Origin: Siphonodentalium dalli
Taxonomy: Eukaryota > Mollusca > Scaphopoda > Gadilida > Siphonodentaliidae
Direction of reading: 5' to 3'
Assembly: GCA_032622095.1 (NCBI GenBank)
Contig: CP136067.1
Coordinates: 55,531,899 to 55,595,898, forward strand
Length of the DNA: 64,000 nucleotides
The translations under genes were made by a program, and so were the position numbers. Position 1 is the first letter of the stretch. Each line of letters starts with the position of its first letter. Of the stretch, positions 37,141 to 49,577 are shown piece after piece. A model generated the notes under the pieces. It was not told the DNA's origin. It was given only the letters and a program-made list of their open reading frames with translations, and did no database searches.

Positions 37141-39429
37141 ACCCACAATAATCGTGATGTGGCATTTCGAAATCCATTCTCCACTAAGCGCCCATAATGG
37201 CCGTAATGGTATATGGGTGCACCGAATAGTCATATTATGACTTCCAAGAATCAAAACAACAGTACTTGAGCTTATTCTGATTTGCCATGTTCAGCATTAT
37301 CTGGACCAGCATTCGTTTCTTCGTCACATTAATCTATCTCGTTCACACCAACACAGTTTTCTTCAATTCTTGGCAGAAGGGTCCCACTAATCGAAATGTT
37401 TCAAACAACACATATGCCGGTGTCAAGCTCACGCGTTTGTCACGAAAGATGGGAATTCTTATCCTTATTCTTGACGTGCTTCATTCGTGGTAGCTTATGG
37501 TATAATTCAGACACTACACATGGGGTCTGATCGTCATATTGTGTGATAAACTAGAAAGTTATGCGGTCGATGCGTACAATAGCTTTCAGTAGGACGTCTC
37601 TATCTGCGCATTTTTTTCAGATTTGGTAACTTAATGTGGATAACAAAATGGTGATTTACTCATCCAGCCACTTCTCAATATATGGTTCATCAATTCACAT
37701 ATTCACATACTGACGTAGCCGGATATCTTCTGTACATGGCTTCGAATTTCTGAAAGCCTAACATTTGGCGGGTGCCTTTCTGCTAAGACGTAGAAGATCA
37801 TAATGCATAATATACTTACACTTCTTGACCGTGATCATAAGAACAGTCCTTGTGGCTTCCAGCAATCGTCTCACCGTACACATCCAAGCAGATAATAACA
37901 ATACACAGTCATGGTGGCGTCCAGCAATCGTCTCACCGTACATATCCAAGCAGATAATAACAATACACACGGTGCTAGATTGTGAGCAAGTGTCATGATA
38001 TTGGACCATGACTGCACCGCCCCTTCTTTGGGTATGTTTTAGATTTAGACATGATCTCATGTAGCTTTGCTTTCCTTATATGCTAATATTGTACCTTCCA
38101 ATCCGTTTGGAAGCCGTTCTTAATCAATTAGACCAGGCTTCTACCATTGGCTATTGCCATATAAGCCCCACCCATAATGGGATGTAGTCTTAAGGACGAT
38201 GCATTGGTAGTTGATGTCATACTCACGATGGGTGATGGTCGGTGTGGTTCAAGAAAGTACAATGCCATCACCACAAGGGTGAAATTTTCAACTCAAAGAA
38301 CATCTAGGGGTTTGTTGAGATCTTGTATTAAGTTTAACGTTGGGTACACCAATTTATTTCTTGGTAACATCGCAATTCAAAGCCATTGTCCTGCATGAGA
38401 CATATTAACTACTATATTCTAAAGTCATATACCATAAAGGTCAAGTTCACTCATCCATTCCCGGCGATCTATAAATTGCTCTTTAAACAGTGAAATAAAT
38501 GCATCACAATTCCTTAGAAAATACCGCCCATATACTGACACTAACCTTGAGAGAGGATAACAACAACGCATACATTCATTCCATAAAGACATCATTTAGC
38601 CCATCCGACTCTTCTGGGGAGGATAAGATAGTATTATCCAGACAAAATTATATGTGTGGTCAAGTTGATTAAGAACGGCCTTGAAACGGATGTGGAAACA
38701 CAAATCTTACCACACCAAAAGCACCAACAAACATGACATTCTATATCTGAAACATGCACTTGATGTGGGGGTGTATGCGCCGTGGCCCATTTCATTCCCA
38801 CTGTCATGGCGCTTGTCTACAAACTAGCACCACGAGTATTGTTCTTCTCTGCTAACGAGACGAATGCGGGACGTTTCACAGTTTGCTTAGGATCGTGATC
38901 AAGTAGTGTGGGTAGTCGGTACATTATGATCTTCTCTGTAGCAGATATGCATGTGTCCAAGGGAATGAGACAGCTAGCTACATTTGAAACACTGCCGAAC
39001 TTATAGACCATATGCCTTTCTAGTTCAAGATGACGACCAAATCCCATATTTCGCAAGTATCTAAAATCTGAAGCTTTACACCGGAAAATTAATTGCTTGA
39101 AACGTTATGATAAGAAGTCCCTACTCCCAGGAAGTGTTGAATACTTTGCCGGTGTGAGCGACCTAGATTGATCAGGCAAAGAAATGGAAACTGGTCCAGA
39201 TCATTAATGACGTCGCAAATCATAATCTGTTATCAGGTAATTGTTCTAATATGGCTATTCGATGCACCTACGGTTACGGCCATTATCGGCGCGAAGTGTC
39301 GAATGGTTTTCGAAATGCCACATCGCGATTTTAATTGCTGGTTTTCGTACTTCCAGAAGGATGCGAGCATTTTTATGCATTTTGATACCTTTTAAGTTGA
39401 ACTAATAAGTGGTTTGTGTATAGTTTCGT

Positions 39430-40380
39430 CCATACATATTGATATTATGATTTCTTTTCAATTTCTGGCTCCAGTTTAGCTGCCATCTTAACCTTGAATA
39501 CCAATACCAATTTACAAACTCAAATGAATACTTCATATCGATTTTCCATATAAACATGTAATGGTGGGTAGAATTCGCGAAACAATAACGCCCATCGTAA
39601 GAAAGTAAAGGAATGTAGGCGAGTTTTCAAATATCGGTCGCCATTTTGGCCGCCATCTTAGATTTGGAAAACTCTTTCTTGCATGGAATGTAATGTAATT
39701 ACTTCATCATAGTATTTCCAACTCAGCTGTAAGCATGGGTAGAGTTGTCTTGACAATAATGTCCAATGATGTGAATATGAGAGATTTTCTGTGATTTTCT
39801 AAATCTGTCCACCATTGTGGGCGCCATTTTGGATTTAGGCGACTTTTATTTGGATGCAATATAAGCACGGTTCTTCGACTCAGTGTTCCCAACTCACAAT
39901 ATGTGTGGAGTTGTCGTGACAATAACTGTCACTGATGTTCAAATCAGCGATTTTCGGCAATTTTTCTATTTCTGGTGGCCATTTTGGCCGCCATCTTAGA
40001 TTTGGGTGAATATTTCTCAACTCAGGTATAAGAGGAATCCTAGCTCGAGTATCTCCTGCACATATATACGCGTGGGTTTTGTTGTGATAGCAATAACATT
40101 CATTGATTCGAAACAGTCATTGCGTTATTAGCATCGTTTTGGCTTTGATCGAATTATACCGGCATTTGGGAAAACGTGATATCGGACAAAAAATTCCAGC
40201 AAGGTACGTATATTATTATCCCCATGTGTTCACCAATGATTCTTCTATACGATAAATGTATAAAATCGCGTCAAGGAGCCAATATTTTCCAACAGAGACA
40301 AACGAAAGGTGGTGAAATGTCCTAAAAATAGCAATTTTTCACATTTCGGCGGCCATCTTGGCCGCCATATTGGAGTTTTG
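39430..40380 (-). repeat. ATGGCGGC-type tandem units, right arm (mirror image)
   Basis: These are the reverse complement of the left-arm units, with cores near 39,470, 39,640, 39,815, 39,980 and 40,350 ('gccattttggccgccatctt'). They match the left arm one by one, so the array was present before, or made by, the inverted duplication. Confidence 0.75.
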
Positions 40381-41396
40381 TGTCGGATGTTTGGCTAATA
40401 TGTAAGGGTTGTATATTACCATAACGTATCGAACGGACAACATGACCGCATGTGACATCATCTTTACTATAACGGCGATCAAAGAGACCTTATGAATTTT
40501 TACTGTTTTTGGCTATATCGATACACATTTTGGCTGACATCTTGATTGGTTGCAATTACGGCTGTGTTAATTTTCTTTCCACATATCCGAATCTGGTATA
40601 CAGTAAAGTTCACAATCATACTAGAACGGATTCCAACCGATGATTATAAAATTTCTTAAGCTAACTTTCCAATTTGACATTTAAAAACAATGGCGTTTCA
40701 AAATATATTTGACCTTTGACCTCTCGTACTCGAGGTCAGTGGCTGAAATTCTAATTCTGTGTTTATTCACTAGAGAGAATGACTTATTGCCGACAAAATG
40801 GTACATATAACGTGTTAGCTGACATTACATATGTTGCATAGATTCGAAATTACTAACCCTCCCCCAACACTTAAGTAACATTTTTGGCGCTCACCAGGCA
40901 TCATTCTATGTTAAATATCTCCCAAACGCCGCGTTCCCCACTCGCAAGAAATTGGTTTCCGTAAACCACATATAATTTGGCACACAAGGAGCAGAGTGGG
41001 TCTTTTGTCAGAGTGACGACAATAAAACCTTATGGGCTCTCGGATATGTTTGACCATTGTTATGTAAACAAAAGCATAAAAAGTTACTTTTCTGGTGTTT
41101 GTTTATATTATGATGGTAAACATACAGAGCGTTCTTTGTTGGTGAATTCCTGATATGGGACTAATAAAGAGCGTTTATGCAATTTGTGTGTGATTAGCCA
41201 GTAGCATTGTGCTGTCTCCTGTAACACAATCAGGCTCTTGCTTAGGTAAAATATAGTAGATCTTTATGATAACATGGTGTTTACGCGATGGTCATGGTAT
41301 CTATGAACGAAACTGTATGCTTTTAATATTTTTCTGTTTACGGTGTTTGGAACAAATATGAATATGTTCGACAATTAAGGCCTCCCGTGCCTTTAA

Positions 41397-41822
41397 GAAG
41401 TGTCAGCGTTCTTATCGTTACCCGTATAAGAGAAAATGATAGCCTTCGTCTTTGATGGGTTGAACTTGACTAGCCACTGGTCAGACCAGTTGCCAATACG
41501 TCTTAGTTCGACATAAAGGTTTAAACGAGATTCTTCTAATATTTGGCTGGTGCTGGTAAATCATGTGTCATCAGCATACATACGCGTAAAAGAATTGATA
41601 GTATCAGATAGATCGTTTATGTACGTCAAAAAGAAAAAAGGCCCTAATATTAACCCTTGAGGGACGCCAGCTCGAATGCATTTATAGTCAGAGACTACAT
41701 TTCCAACCAACACGTTGTTTTCTATTAGTTATATAATTACGAATCCAATCAAGAAGGTCACCTTGAATACCGTATTGTTCCAGTTTATGTATCAACTCTT
41801 TGACCAGAACGCTGACAAATTG
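41397..41822 (-). pseudogene. Split LINE: RT catalytic core
   Basis: The minus strand reads LVKELIHKLEQYGIQGDLLDWIRNY, then, with frame slips, a 'GVPQG-ILGP-F' block, YINDL and MYADDT (the Y-x-D-D catalytic signature), followed by WSDQWLVKFNPSKTKAIIF. These motifs continue directly from the RT fragment at 42,736-43,305 and lead into LTFNNTDIE beyond the palindromic element. A stop follows YADDT, and frameshifts show it is inactive. Confidence 0.8.
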
Positions 41823-42735
41823 TGGAGAACTGTATTGTGGACATTAGAGCGTGGATGATTACCAACCGACTCATGATAAATGACGATAAGACTGAATTCA
41901 TAATCATTGGTTCTCGACAACAACTTCAGAAAGTCAACATCAGTTCAATTCATGTGGGAGACGCCGACATACCAACAAAGGACACTGTTCGCAACCTGGG
42001 ATCGTATTTTGACACAAACATGACAATGGATAACCATATCTCTAATATGTGTAAGAAGGCGTTCAGAGGTTTATACAAAATCCGACAAATTATACAATAC
42101 CTCGATGTAGACTCAACTAAGACATTGGTCCATGCTTTTGTCACGTCACACTTAGATTACTGTAATTCTTTACTGTATGGACTACCGGATTACCAGTGTG
42201 ATCGCCTGCAAAAAGTGCTAAATGCTGCGGCGCGAGTTGTATCATACACTCCTCGGCATGAACATATAACTCCAGTTCTCAAGCAATTACACTGGCTGCC
42301 AGTGGAGTATCGAATCATGTTCAAAATTATTTTGCTTGTATTCAAATCTCGTAATAACATGTCACCATTGTATATACAGGATATGATCAAAGACAGAAAT
42401 GTGTGTACATATGGATTACGATCTGATAGCAGTATGCTTTTGTACACTCCTTTCAACAAACAGAAAACGTTTGGCGATAGGGCATTTTCATTTGCAGGTC
42501 CACATCTATGGAATAGCATTCCACCTCACTTGAAAATATTCACTGATTTAAATATGTTTAAGACCGGCCTCAAAACATATCTCTTTGATGTAGCATTTAA
42601 TTCCTAGATATATGTGCATGTACATGTATTATGCTGATTAGGCAATGAGCTCGATGTAATGTAAAGCGCCGTTGAATATGTACTCATAATATTGAGCGCT
42701 ATACAAATTAATTATTGTATTGTATTGTATTGTAT
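41823..42735 (+). mobile_element. 5'-truncated plus-strand LINE inserted in the minus-strand LINE
   Basis: The open frame 41,822-42,607 (261 codons) encodes the RT C-terminal half. It has INDDKTEFIIIGS, the NLG...D..M..H segment, FVTSHLDYCNSLLYGLP, LQKVLNAAARVV, LHWLPVEYRIMFKI and GPHLWNSIPPHLK near the end. This is the usual order in CR1/L2-type elements. The catalytic YADD part is missing, so it is a typical 5'-truncated copy. The 3' end reads 'gcgctatacaaat' followed by TATTG repeats (about 42,714-42,735). The uninterrupted frame suggests fairly recent insertion. I saw no clear target duplication. Confidence 0.85.
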
Positions 42736-43713
42736 AATCCGATATGACACACTCTTTCAAATGCCTTTGATATGTCACAAAAGATGGAACATGTTGCCAT
42801 CTTATTATCAAGAGATTCACACAAAGAATGATATATGTCAATAAGTTGATACGTTGTAGAATGACCAGGTATGAAACCAGACTGATGTTTATACAGTAAA
42901 TTATTACTATCAAAATGTATCATTAGTTTTTTTTAGAATAATTTGCTCGAATACTTTAGATAAACACGATAACAGAGATATAGGTCTGTAGTTGCCGGGA
43001 TCTGAACGATCGTCTTTTTTATGAATGGCAGTAACATTTGCTTTTTTCCACTCAGATGGGAATATCTTAGACGATAGGGACATGTCGAACATTTTCTTGA
43101 GTGGAACTGCCACCGTATATGCTGACTCTCGTAACATTTTGGCACTTATTCCATCATGGCCATTAGCTTTGCCCACTTTTAAACTGTGTATAGCCGCGCC
43201 AATATCTACCTCTTCAATATCAATTTTAGAGAGTTGGTTGCAACATTTATTTATTCTGTTTGGAAAAAAAACAATTTGAGTCGTCAAGAGAAGAGTTGTG
43301 TACAAACGTGTCGTTCAGTAAATTAGCTTTTTCGTCGTCATCAAAAAACAGAATTCCATTAGCGGTTCTTAAGGGGGGTATCACTGTTAGAATTTTTGTT
43401 TAAAAGTTCTTTGACCAGAAGTACGTTGGGTTACTAACGGAAGAAAATGTGTCCGCCAACTTAGTTTCATATTCTGTTTTCGCGTGTTTTTTCATGTTAT
43501 TAACTTTATTTCGCATCGTTCTGTATTTAGACCACGAGGTGTCACTATTAGACCGAAGACTTTACGCCTTAAGCGGTCTCTTCTCCGAATAGCCGCCCTT
43601 AACTCGGACGTGAAGCAATGTTTGTCGTGACGTCTAATTGCTATCTCTCTATTCGGCATACATGTTTTCATAATTTCAAGATATTTGTTTCGAAAAATTG
43701 TGTACCAAATCAT
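42736..43713 (-). pseudogene. Split LINE: linker and RT N-terminal half
   Basis: On the minus strand, 43,713-43,492 carries the linker between endonuclease and RT (MPNREIAIRRHDKHCFTSEL, RRRDRLRRK). Next, 43,305-42,910 carries AIHSLKVGKANGHDGISAKM, WKKANVTAIHKKDD and NYRPISLL. Then 42,923-42,736 carries HQSGFIPGHSTTYQL and FCDISKAFERV. These are successive RT motifs in correct order with frameshifts between them. The segment ends where the plus-strand LINE tail begins. Confidence 0.85.
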
Positions 43714-43776
43714 CGATGTGTTTATATGGATCTAGTGATGTTTTCCAGTTAATTGACTCTATTGCATTATTTGCCT

Positions 43777-44072
43777 TTAAGAATCTGCGTGGTTGTTGTT
43801 CCATGCCAGTTTTCTATTTGTCAATGTGGGACTATAATCAAAATAAAAGGAAGCCAATACTGCATAATGGTCAGAAATGTTTCTACCCATGTCTATAGTT
43901 TCTTGTTCATACGAGAGTAGGTTGTCACTTACTATAATTGGATCCAATAAGGTTGCTGATGTCGTCCCGATTCGAGTTGGGGTTGTAATAAGATTACGCA
44001 AGTGTAAACGATTGATTAAGTTGATAATGTCTAAAGTTCGGTTTAAGTTATTTGAATTTAAATCCCCTGTTA
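43777..44072 (-). pseudogene. Split LINE: endonuclease C-terminal part
   Basis: The minus frame reads TGDLNSNNLNRTLDIINLI, LITTPTRIGTTSATLLDPII and NISDHYAVLASF. These are AP-endonuclease motifs (GDLN, the T-TR-T-LD block, SDH catalytic histidine). It joins the part ending RNIPLIV at 48,451 once the 4.4-kb insert is removed. Confidence 0.85.
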
Positions 44073-45963
44073 CCACAGTGGATCAACGGACACGAACCAA
44101 AACCGGAAGTCGTAGATTTCGAGGTGGAGAAATATCTGTCGACAAATATTTGTTGACATTTTTTGACGGTTTTTTGGGAAAATAAACGTTTGGATACCAT
44201 ATCTGACCAACTGAAGGTGAGTAAATATTTCTTCGCTAATGCTCGGACACCGACGATAAATTTAAGTCAGTTGCCATTGTTCGATCGCGGAAAAAATGTC
44301 ATTTAATCATCGCCGCGAGACGATTTCTTCCCCAAAATATCCCAGAAAATCATACTTTTCACATTCATCGCAGACAACTGTCGCAACAACCTATACACCG
44401 ATCGAAAGGCCTGTTTCCCCCCCCCCAAAAATGCATATTTTGAGTATTTTCACGGACTGTCTCAAAATTCCAAATTTCATCTTTTGATGTACGTACCCAC
44501 CTCGAAAATACTGTCCGGTTAGTCCCGAAAAATTTAATCATTAGTTGTAAAAAATCTGTCCGCTTAGTCGTGATTTTGCTGAGGTCTGCCATCTTCAATT
44601 TCTGGTCGAAAAAGCAATTTTGCCGCAGATGATGGGCGTTTCATTTGACTTTTGCGTGGCCACAATGGTTCTGGGTGTTCATAATGTTGTATATGTCTCC
44701 TGGTACAACATAACATCCAGGCGGTGACTTATATAATTATATAACTGAACTGTAACCTGTAACTGAAATCCAACTACGAAGTACATGTTTGGTAAACATA
44801 TAACTTTTGATGTATGTCATATTGTTAACTCTCGGAAGGCCGACATAAAAAAAAATGATTTACATCCATCTTTTTTCAGAAAAATGCAGCGGTGTGCCGA
44901 TTTTTACCCTTTATATTTGATTATACACTCGCAACGAGTTGTGGACCACAACTTGTGGGGTTATACAGGAGGCAGCTTGTTCGTCCGAGTTTTTATTGCT
45001 AAGTTTTGCGGTCATTTGTTTTTTTGGCTTGGCATATATATATTTAGTACCATGGGAACATGCGAACATATATGATTATGAAATATGTCAGACCTTTTTG
45101 TTTGGAGTTATGACATTTTTCGACTTAGAAAATTATTGTTTTCAATATTCAGCAATGGTTAAAACAATAATGTGGAGGGGACTAAAACATACAGTCGGAG
45201 GGGTGTACAGCTACATCTGTTACTAATATTAGCTTAAGTTCAAGTCCACTAAGCGATATTATTTTATAATTCCAGGTGCTACTGACGATAGGATCGCATG
45301 CCTGCCTTCATATATGTAACCACTGTGCGGCAAAGGCTTGCGGCTTCGCTGAGGCAATCGACGATGGGATTTTACAACACCCGAATGAATGTTTGAAAAT
45401 AAAATTATTGAAAATAAAAAATTTAAAAATTATTTATAATAAAATACTATACAATACTTTATTATATGCTTCCCCATTAAATAGTGGGAAATTGCCGTGG
45501 CGTAGAGCGTTATATCCATCGCCTGGACCGACTCGATGGATAACACTGACCGACTCGATGGATAACACAATAGTATTACTTTTTCGGAGATTACTTCCGG
45601 TTTATAGCGGCGAATCACATTAAGTTTCAAAGCGTATCAATAACAGCCGGACTATTGTTTTAATTATTGATTTTCACGGTTCATAAACTGTTATTTAATT
45701 GTTATAATGTTAACTCATTTGTTTTAATATATTCTTATCACTAAATTATGTATACATTAATTTTCTCGCATCATTTCAGAATAAAACAATGGGGACTATT
45801 TCTTATGGCGGCTATGCTCGATATTTGTCATTCGGTGGTGAGCAAATCAATTGATGGAATGTAAACAAAATGCAAATGTCGAAGCTTTCTAACAATTTGA
45901 AGTGAACTGTAGGACAAAATTAGCAGTTTTGGTGCGGTTTATAGCGCATATAATAAAAAGAAA

Positions 45964-46118
45964 ACCTACGGGTTTTGGTTGAATACCCGGATTATCTCAT
46001 TCGTGGGTGCAAGGAGGTACAGAATTTCCACTCGCGGCTTGCAGCCGCTCGTGGAAATTCTGTACTTCCTTGCACCCACTCATGAGATAATTCGGGTATT
46101 CAACCAAAACTCGTAGGT
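45964..46118. repeat. 155-bp near-perfect hairpin
   Basis: Arms 45,964-46,039 and 46,043-46,118 (76 bases each) pair with few mismatches around the centre 'cggct-tgc-agccg'. The outer ends read acctacg/cgtaggt. It lies within the 4.4-kb transposon. It may be a small fold-back insertion. No gene. Confidence 0.9.
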
Positions 46119-46710
46119 ATTCTCTATATACTATACAATACTATACGAAATATTGGTACTCTCGGTTGATATGGAGAATAGAAACATCACCAGGAAAACT
46201 CCAGTGTTCTTTCGAGTTGTTGTATTCTTAATCCCACATTGGCTGTCCATTAATGTAGAAGTGTTGTGTTTCCTACATGTATATAGCGGGTAAAATTCCA
46301 ATCTATAGCGTACAACTGAATGTGGAACCAGATGCAAGTTACTTTTGTAAATATATAGGCACGTGATTTTTGTCCTGTTGTATTCAAATCGCGCCATAAT
46401 TAATTGTTTCCACATTGATTCACACACTGGATAATTTGGTTGGGAAGTTTTTAACGCAAATGGTCGCTTATATATTCAAATTTAAGCGGACAGAAGACAT
46501 GCAGACAGACTTAAGCGCTTAAGCGAATATACCACACATCGCACTGAAGCACACATATGGCATTTGCGCATAATTGAAATGAATTGCGCTTAAGTGCAAT
46601 TAATTCCGATTAAACGCTATGAGTTGCTTGAGAGTAAGTGTAACTACCCATATAACCTAACTATTAGCATGACCGGGTGTATCTGCATTTGGCTAATTTA
46701 AACTAAAGGT

Positions 46711-47100
46711 CCTCAATCCGATCAGAAAGACCCATATTATAAAGATACAACAACAACAACAACAACAATATTTCTTCAAAATAAGCTTTAGTTATCAGAA
46801 TCGATTAACTGCAAAAAATAATGCTGACCACTGTCAACTATGGTATCAAATTTCCCAAAAAAGTGTGATTTATAAACATTTTGTTCAACAAAATATGGCC
46901 GTATAATTACTAAAGTATCACGAAATTTTACCGTATTACCACTTGTTTTAGAGTTATCCATCTTCATCCGCAATTTTGACCGAAACCACCCTTTTCACGG
47001 CGTGTTTCTGGGCAGCAATCAATTGAAATAACAAACTTCAATAATCGATATCTGATCACACTTGAGCTTTGATGGGTTGGTTCCTCGACTCGACTAAAAC
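46711..47100. mobile_element. TTAA-type element, family C copy 2 (decayed)
   Basis: It shares with 6076-6675 and 53,097-53,565 the end 'aaaggtcctcaatccgatcag', a CAA repeat (46,748-46,769), 'agttatcagaatcgattaa' and 'gagctttgatgggttggttc'. A TTAA precedes the left end (about 46,700). The right boundary is unclear. Confidence 0.5.
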
Positions 47101-48450
47101 AGAATGTAATACTGTCGCGAGTCACCCATTTTAATAAAGAATTTAGGCTAGTTCACAATCACAACTATCCAAAGCAATGAAAACAAGGAGGTGATATGTC
47201 AATATGAGTTCAGGTTTAGTTATAGATTCACCTATTTATTCACCAGGGGTACATAGTTACACACAGTATAACCATGAATTGCGCTTAATCGCAAATAATT
47301 ATGCTTAAGTGCTATTGCTTAACTGCAATTAATTATGAAATGTGAATTTGGCCTCTGATATAAATGGAAATAAACATCTGCATATTTGATTGCTATGCTA
47401 TAATATGTAATATTAGCGAAAATTCTCCGAAATATGGGTGGGTGCCTGTAGTTTAAAACATAAAAATAAAGGGGTGTATATATACCCGAAAAATGTAGTT
47501 AAAACTTTATACAATCGTAACCAAAACTCGGGTGGTGAGTCCCGAAAGTGGCCATAATGAACAAGAACAGCCATGGGTCCCGATTTGTTTTTTCTGAAAT
47601 TAATCGAATTTTAATTGTTTTTTAAGTATCAAATTTCACGCTATATACTGGCTGAAATATCAAACTATTGGAAGATACATCTACACCTCCCACCATCAAA
47701 ACAATCCTGTTGCTACGGCCTTGGTCGTGGAGGGCATTGTTATATTCTTGTTCTAACAATATTTCCATAAATGATTCTTTGGTTAATGACCTTACACGAT
47801 CTGAACGAATATATGAGAGCAAATTGCAAACTGTACTCGGTAACTAAACTTGATCAGTATACTATAGTTGCAACAGAAAAGCAGTTGCCCCAAAACGTGC
47901 CACTGTTAACGAAAGGCAGCCAATCAACTAATCCATTTCGACTCTTGATTGAACAACAAAAACTGTCCGCCGGGTCTGGTGGATTGCAACTAGATTCCGG
48001 GGTGTACAGGACTAACCGGACAGTATTTTCGAGGTGGGTACCTGCATCAAAAGATGAAATTTGGAATTTTGAGACAGTCCGTCAAAATACTCAAAATATG
48101 CATTTGTGGGGGGAAACAGGCCTTTCGACCGGTATATAGGTTGTTGCGACAGCTGTCTGCGATGAATGTGAAAAGTATGATTTTCTGGGATATTTTGGGG
48201 AAGAAATCGTCTCGCGGCGATGATTAAATGACATTTTTTCCGCGATCGAACAATGACAACTGACTTAAATTGATCGTCGGTGTCCGAACATCAGCGAAGA
48301 AATATTCACTCACCTTCAGTTGGTCAGATATGCTATCCAAGCGTTTATTTTCCCAAAAAAATGTCAACAAATATTTGTCGACAGATATTTCTCCACCTCG
48401 AAATCTACGACTTCCGGTTTTGGTTCGTGTCCGTTGATCCACTGTGGTTA

Positions 48451-49047
48451 CAATTAGTGGTATATTTCTACTAAGTAAAGTATCTAGTGATGAGTGAAGC
48501 TTATCCCAATAATCCGGCGCAGAAAACTGTTCTGAACGGCAAGAAACTACTAGACAATATTCATTGGATTTCAAATAAATTTGGAAACATAGTATACTGT
48601 TATCAAACTCAAGTTTGTGGTTTCGTTTAAAAACAATATGCATGTATGGTTAGCAACGTACGCACATATACCTCCTCCGTGTCTGTCGCGGTCTTTTCTA
48701 ATTGGTCCATTGAAATTCGGAATTATAAGGTGCTCTGAATTAAACTCGGGATCTAAATGAGTTTCGGTGAAACAAATTATATCATATTCATTAATTAGAT
48801 GTGCAATATATATAAGTTTATTGCGGAGACTCCTTATGTTCAGATGGAATATGGATAGGGAATGTTCCGCATTCATTGTTTTAACATCAGTGTTATCAGT
48901 GTTATCAGTGTCATCAGTGTTATCAGTGTCATCAGTGTCATCAGTGTTATCAGTGTCATCAGTGTTCGTGTCCATTCTCCACATATCAATAATAAGATCG
49001 ATGCAATCAAAATAAACTTGAGATTTGGAATTCTTAAATTCAGACAA
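48451..49047 (-). pseudogene. Split LINE: endonuclease N-terminal part
   Basis: The minus frame 49,047-48,571 reads SIFHLNIRSLRNKL, YDIICFTETHLDPEF and DRHGGGICAYV, the N-terminal AP-endonuclease motifs with catalytic N and E (TETHL). After a frame slip it continues as SAPDYWDKLHSSLDTLL and RNIPLIV to the insertion site. Upstream in the same frame is a D/T/N-rich run encoded by 9-bp repeats. Confidence 0.85.
48890..48967. repeat. 9-bp tandem repeat within the LINE
   Basis: Copies of 'atcagtgtt/atcagtgtc' are repeated about eight to nine times. On the minus strand they encode an acidic DTDNTDDTDD-type run just before the endonuclease. Confidence 0.9.
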
Positions 49048-49577
49048 CCTTTTGAAATTTCAGTCACGGGTTTACATGTACCTCGCTTGAATGCATCACA
49101 TATAGGCCGATTGACTGCATGTACTGAGATAGATCAACACACATCTTGAGAGGGATTCCACCAAGAACAGGAAGTCAAACAGTCCATCTGATGCAAAATT
49201 AGATATATCTCCTTTTCCCGAACCAAGCCGATAAATAACAAAACATAACATAATTACAAAAAACATTAAAGAAATTAAAGAGTAATCGAAAGTGACCTTT
49301 CTTTCAATACATAAATAAAGAAACCGATTGGCGCCAAAAAAAAGTGAGGGCAGTTTCATCGTGATTTAGAAAAACAAAATGGGAGTCAAATGGAATATAC
49401 ATATCGATTTCAGGTATGTCGTGATTCAATGTGAAGTACAGAATTTCGTGGATGATTCATGCCATACACATGTAACGATGCATGAAACGAGAGGCCTTTA
49501 TTGTTACTTTGTCTCAAATGGCAATATGGGGTACCTTTAATGAATTGAGCTAGCTTTGCATGACCCCCTTTCATATT

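Larger units (their letters stand above)
35491..41392. mobile_element. 5,902-bp giant palindromic TTAA element
   Basis: TTAA at 35,487-35,490 and 41,393-41,396 flanks ends reading 'aggtacggttggccttggc' and (complement of right end) 'aggcacgggaggccttaat'. Nearly the whole element is one imperfect palindrome. Arm similarity is strong at 35,628-37,310 against 39,170-41,041, and patchy beyond that up to a centre near 38.4 kb, which matches the midpoint. Each arm holds about five degenerate 155-175-bp repeats built on 'aagatggcggccaaaatggc'. No transposase is recognised. An unassigned 79-codon frame (38,817-39,056, minus) has a weak counterpart in the left arm. The element sits in the RT of the minus-strand LINE. 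Confidence 0.85.
44073..48447. mobile_element. 4,375-bp long-inverted-repeat transposon with TTA target duplication
   Basis: Inverted repeats of about 440-450 bp (44,073-44,525 and 48,009-48,447) are nearly identical and start CCACAGTGGATCAACGG. They are flanked by TTA at 44,070-44,072 and 48,448-48,450. The insertion splits the LINE endonuclease, and removing it with one TTA restores the reading. A 3-bp TWA duplication is the PIF/Harbinger habit, so I infer that superfamily weakly; the terminal sequence itself is not diagnostic. The 3.5-kb interior has no recognisable transposase. It holds a 155-bp hairpin (45,964-46,118), a family C TTAA element (about 46,711-47,100) and TTAAGC-rich boxes. 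Confidence 0.85.

Noticed and set aside
48224-48450. Fusion protein joining LINE and transposon-end residues
   Set aside because: The frame crosses the insertion boundary at 48,447; the join is accidental.
41823-49047. Twin-priming (5' inversion) of one LINE to explain opposite-strand RT pieces
   Set aside because: The TATTG tail lies between the two orientations and the minus-strand RT resumes on the far side of the plus piece, so a nested second LINE fits better.
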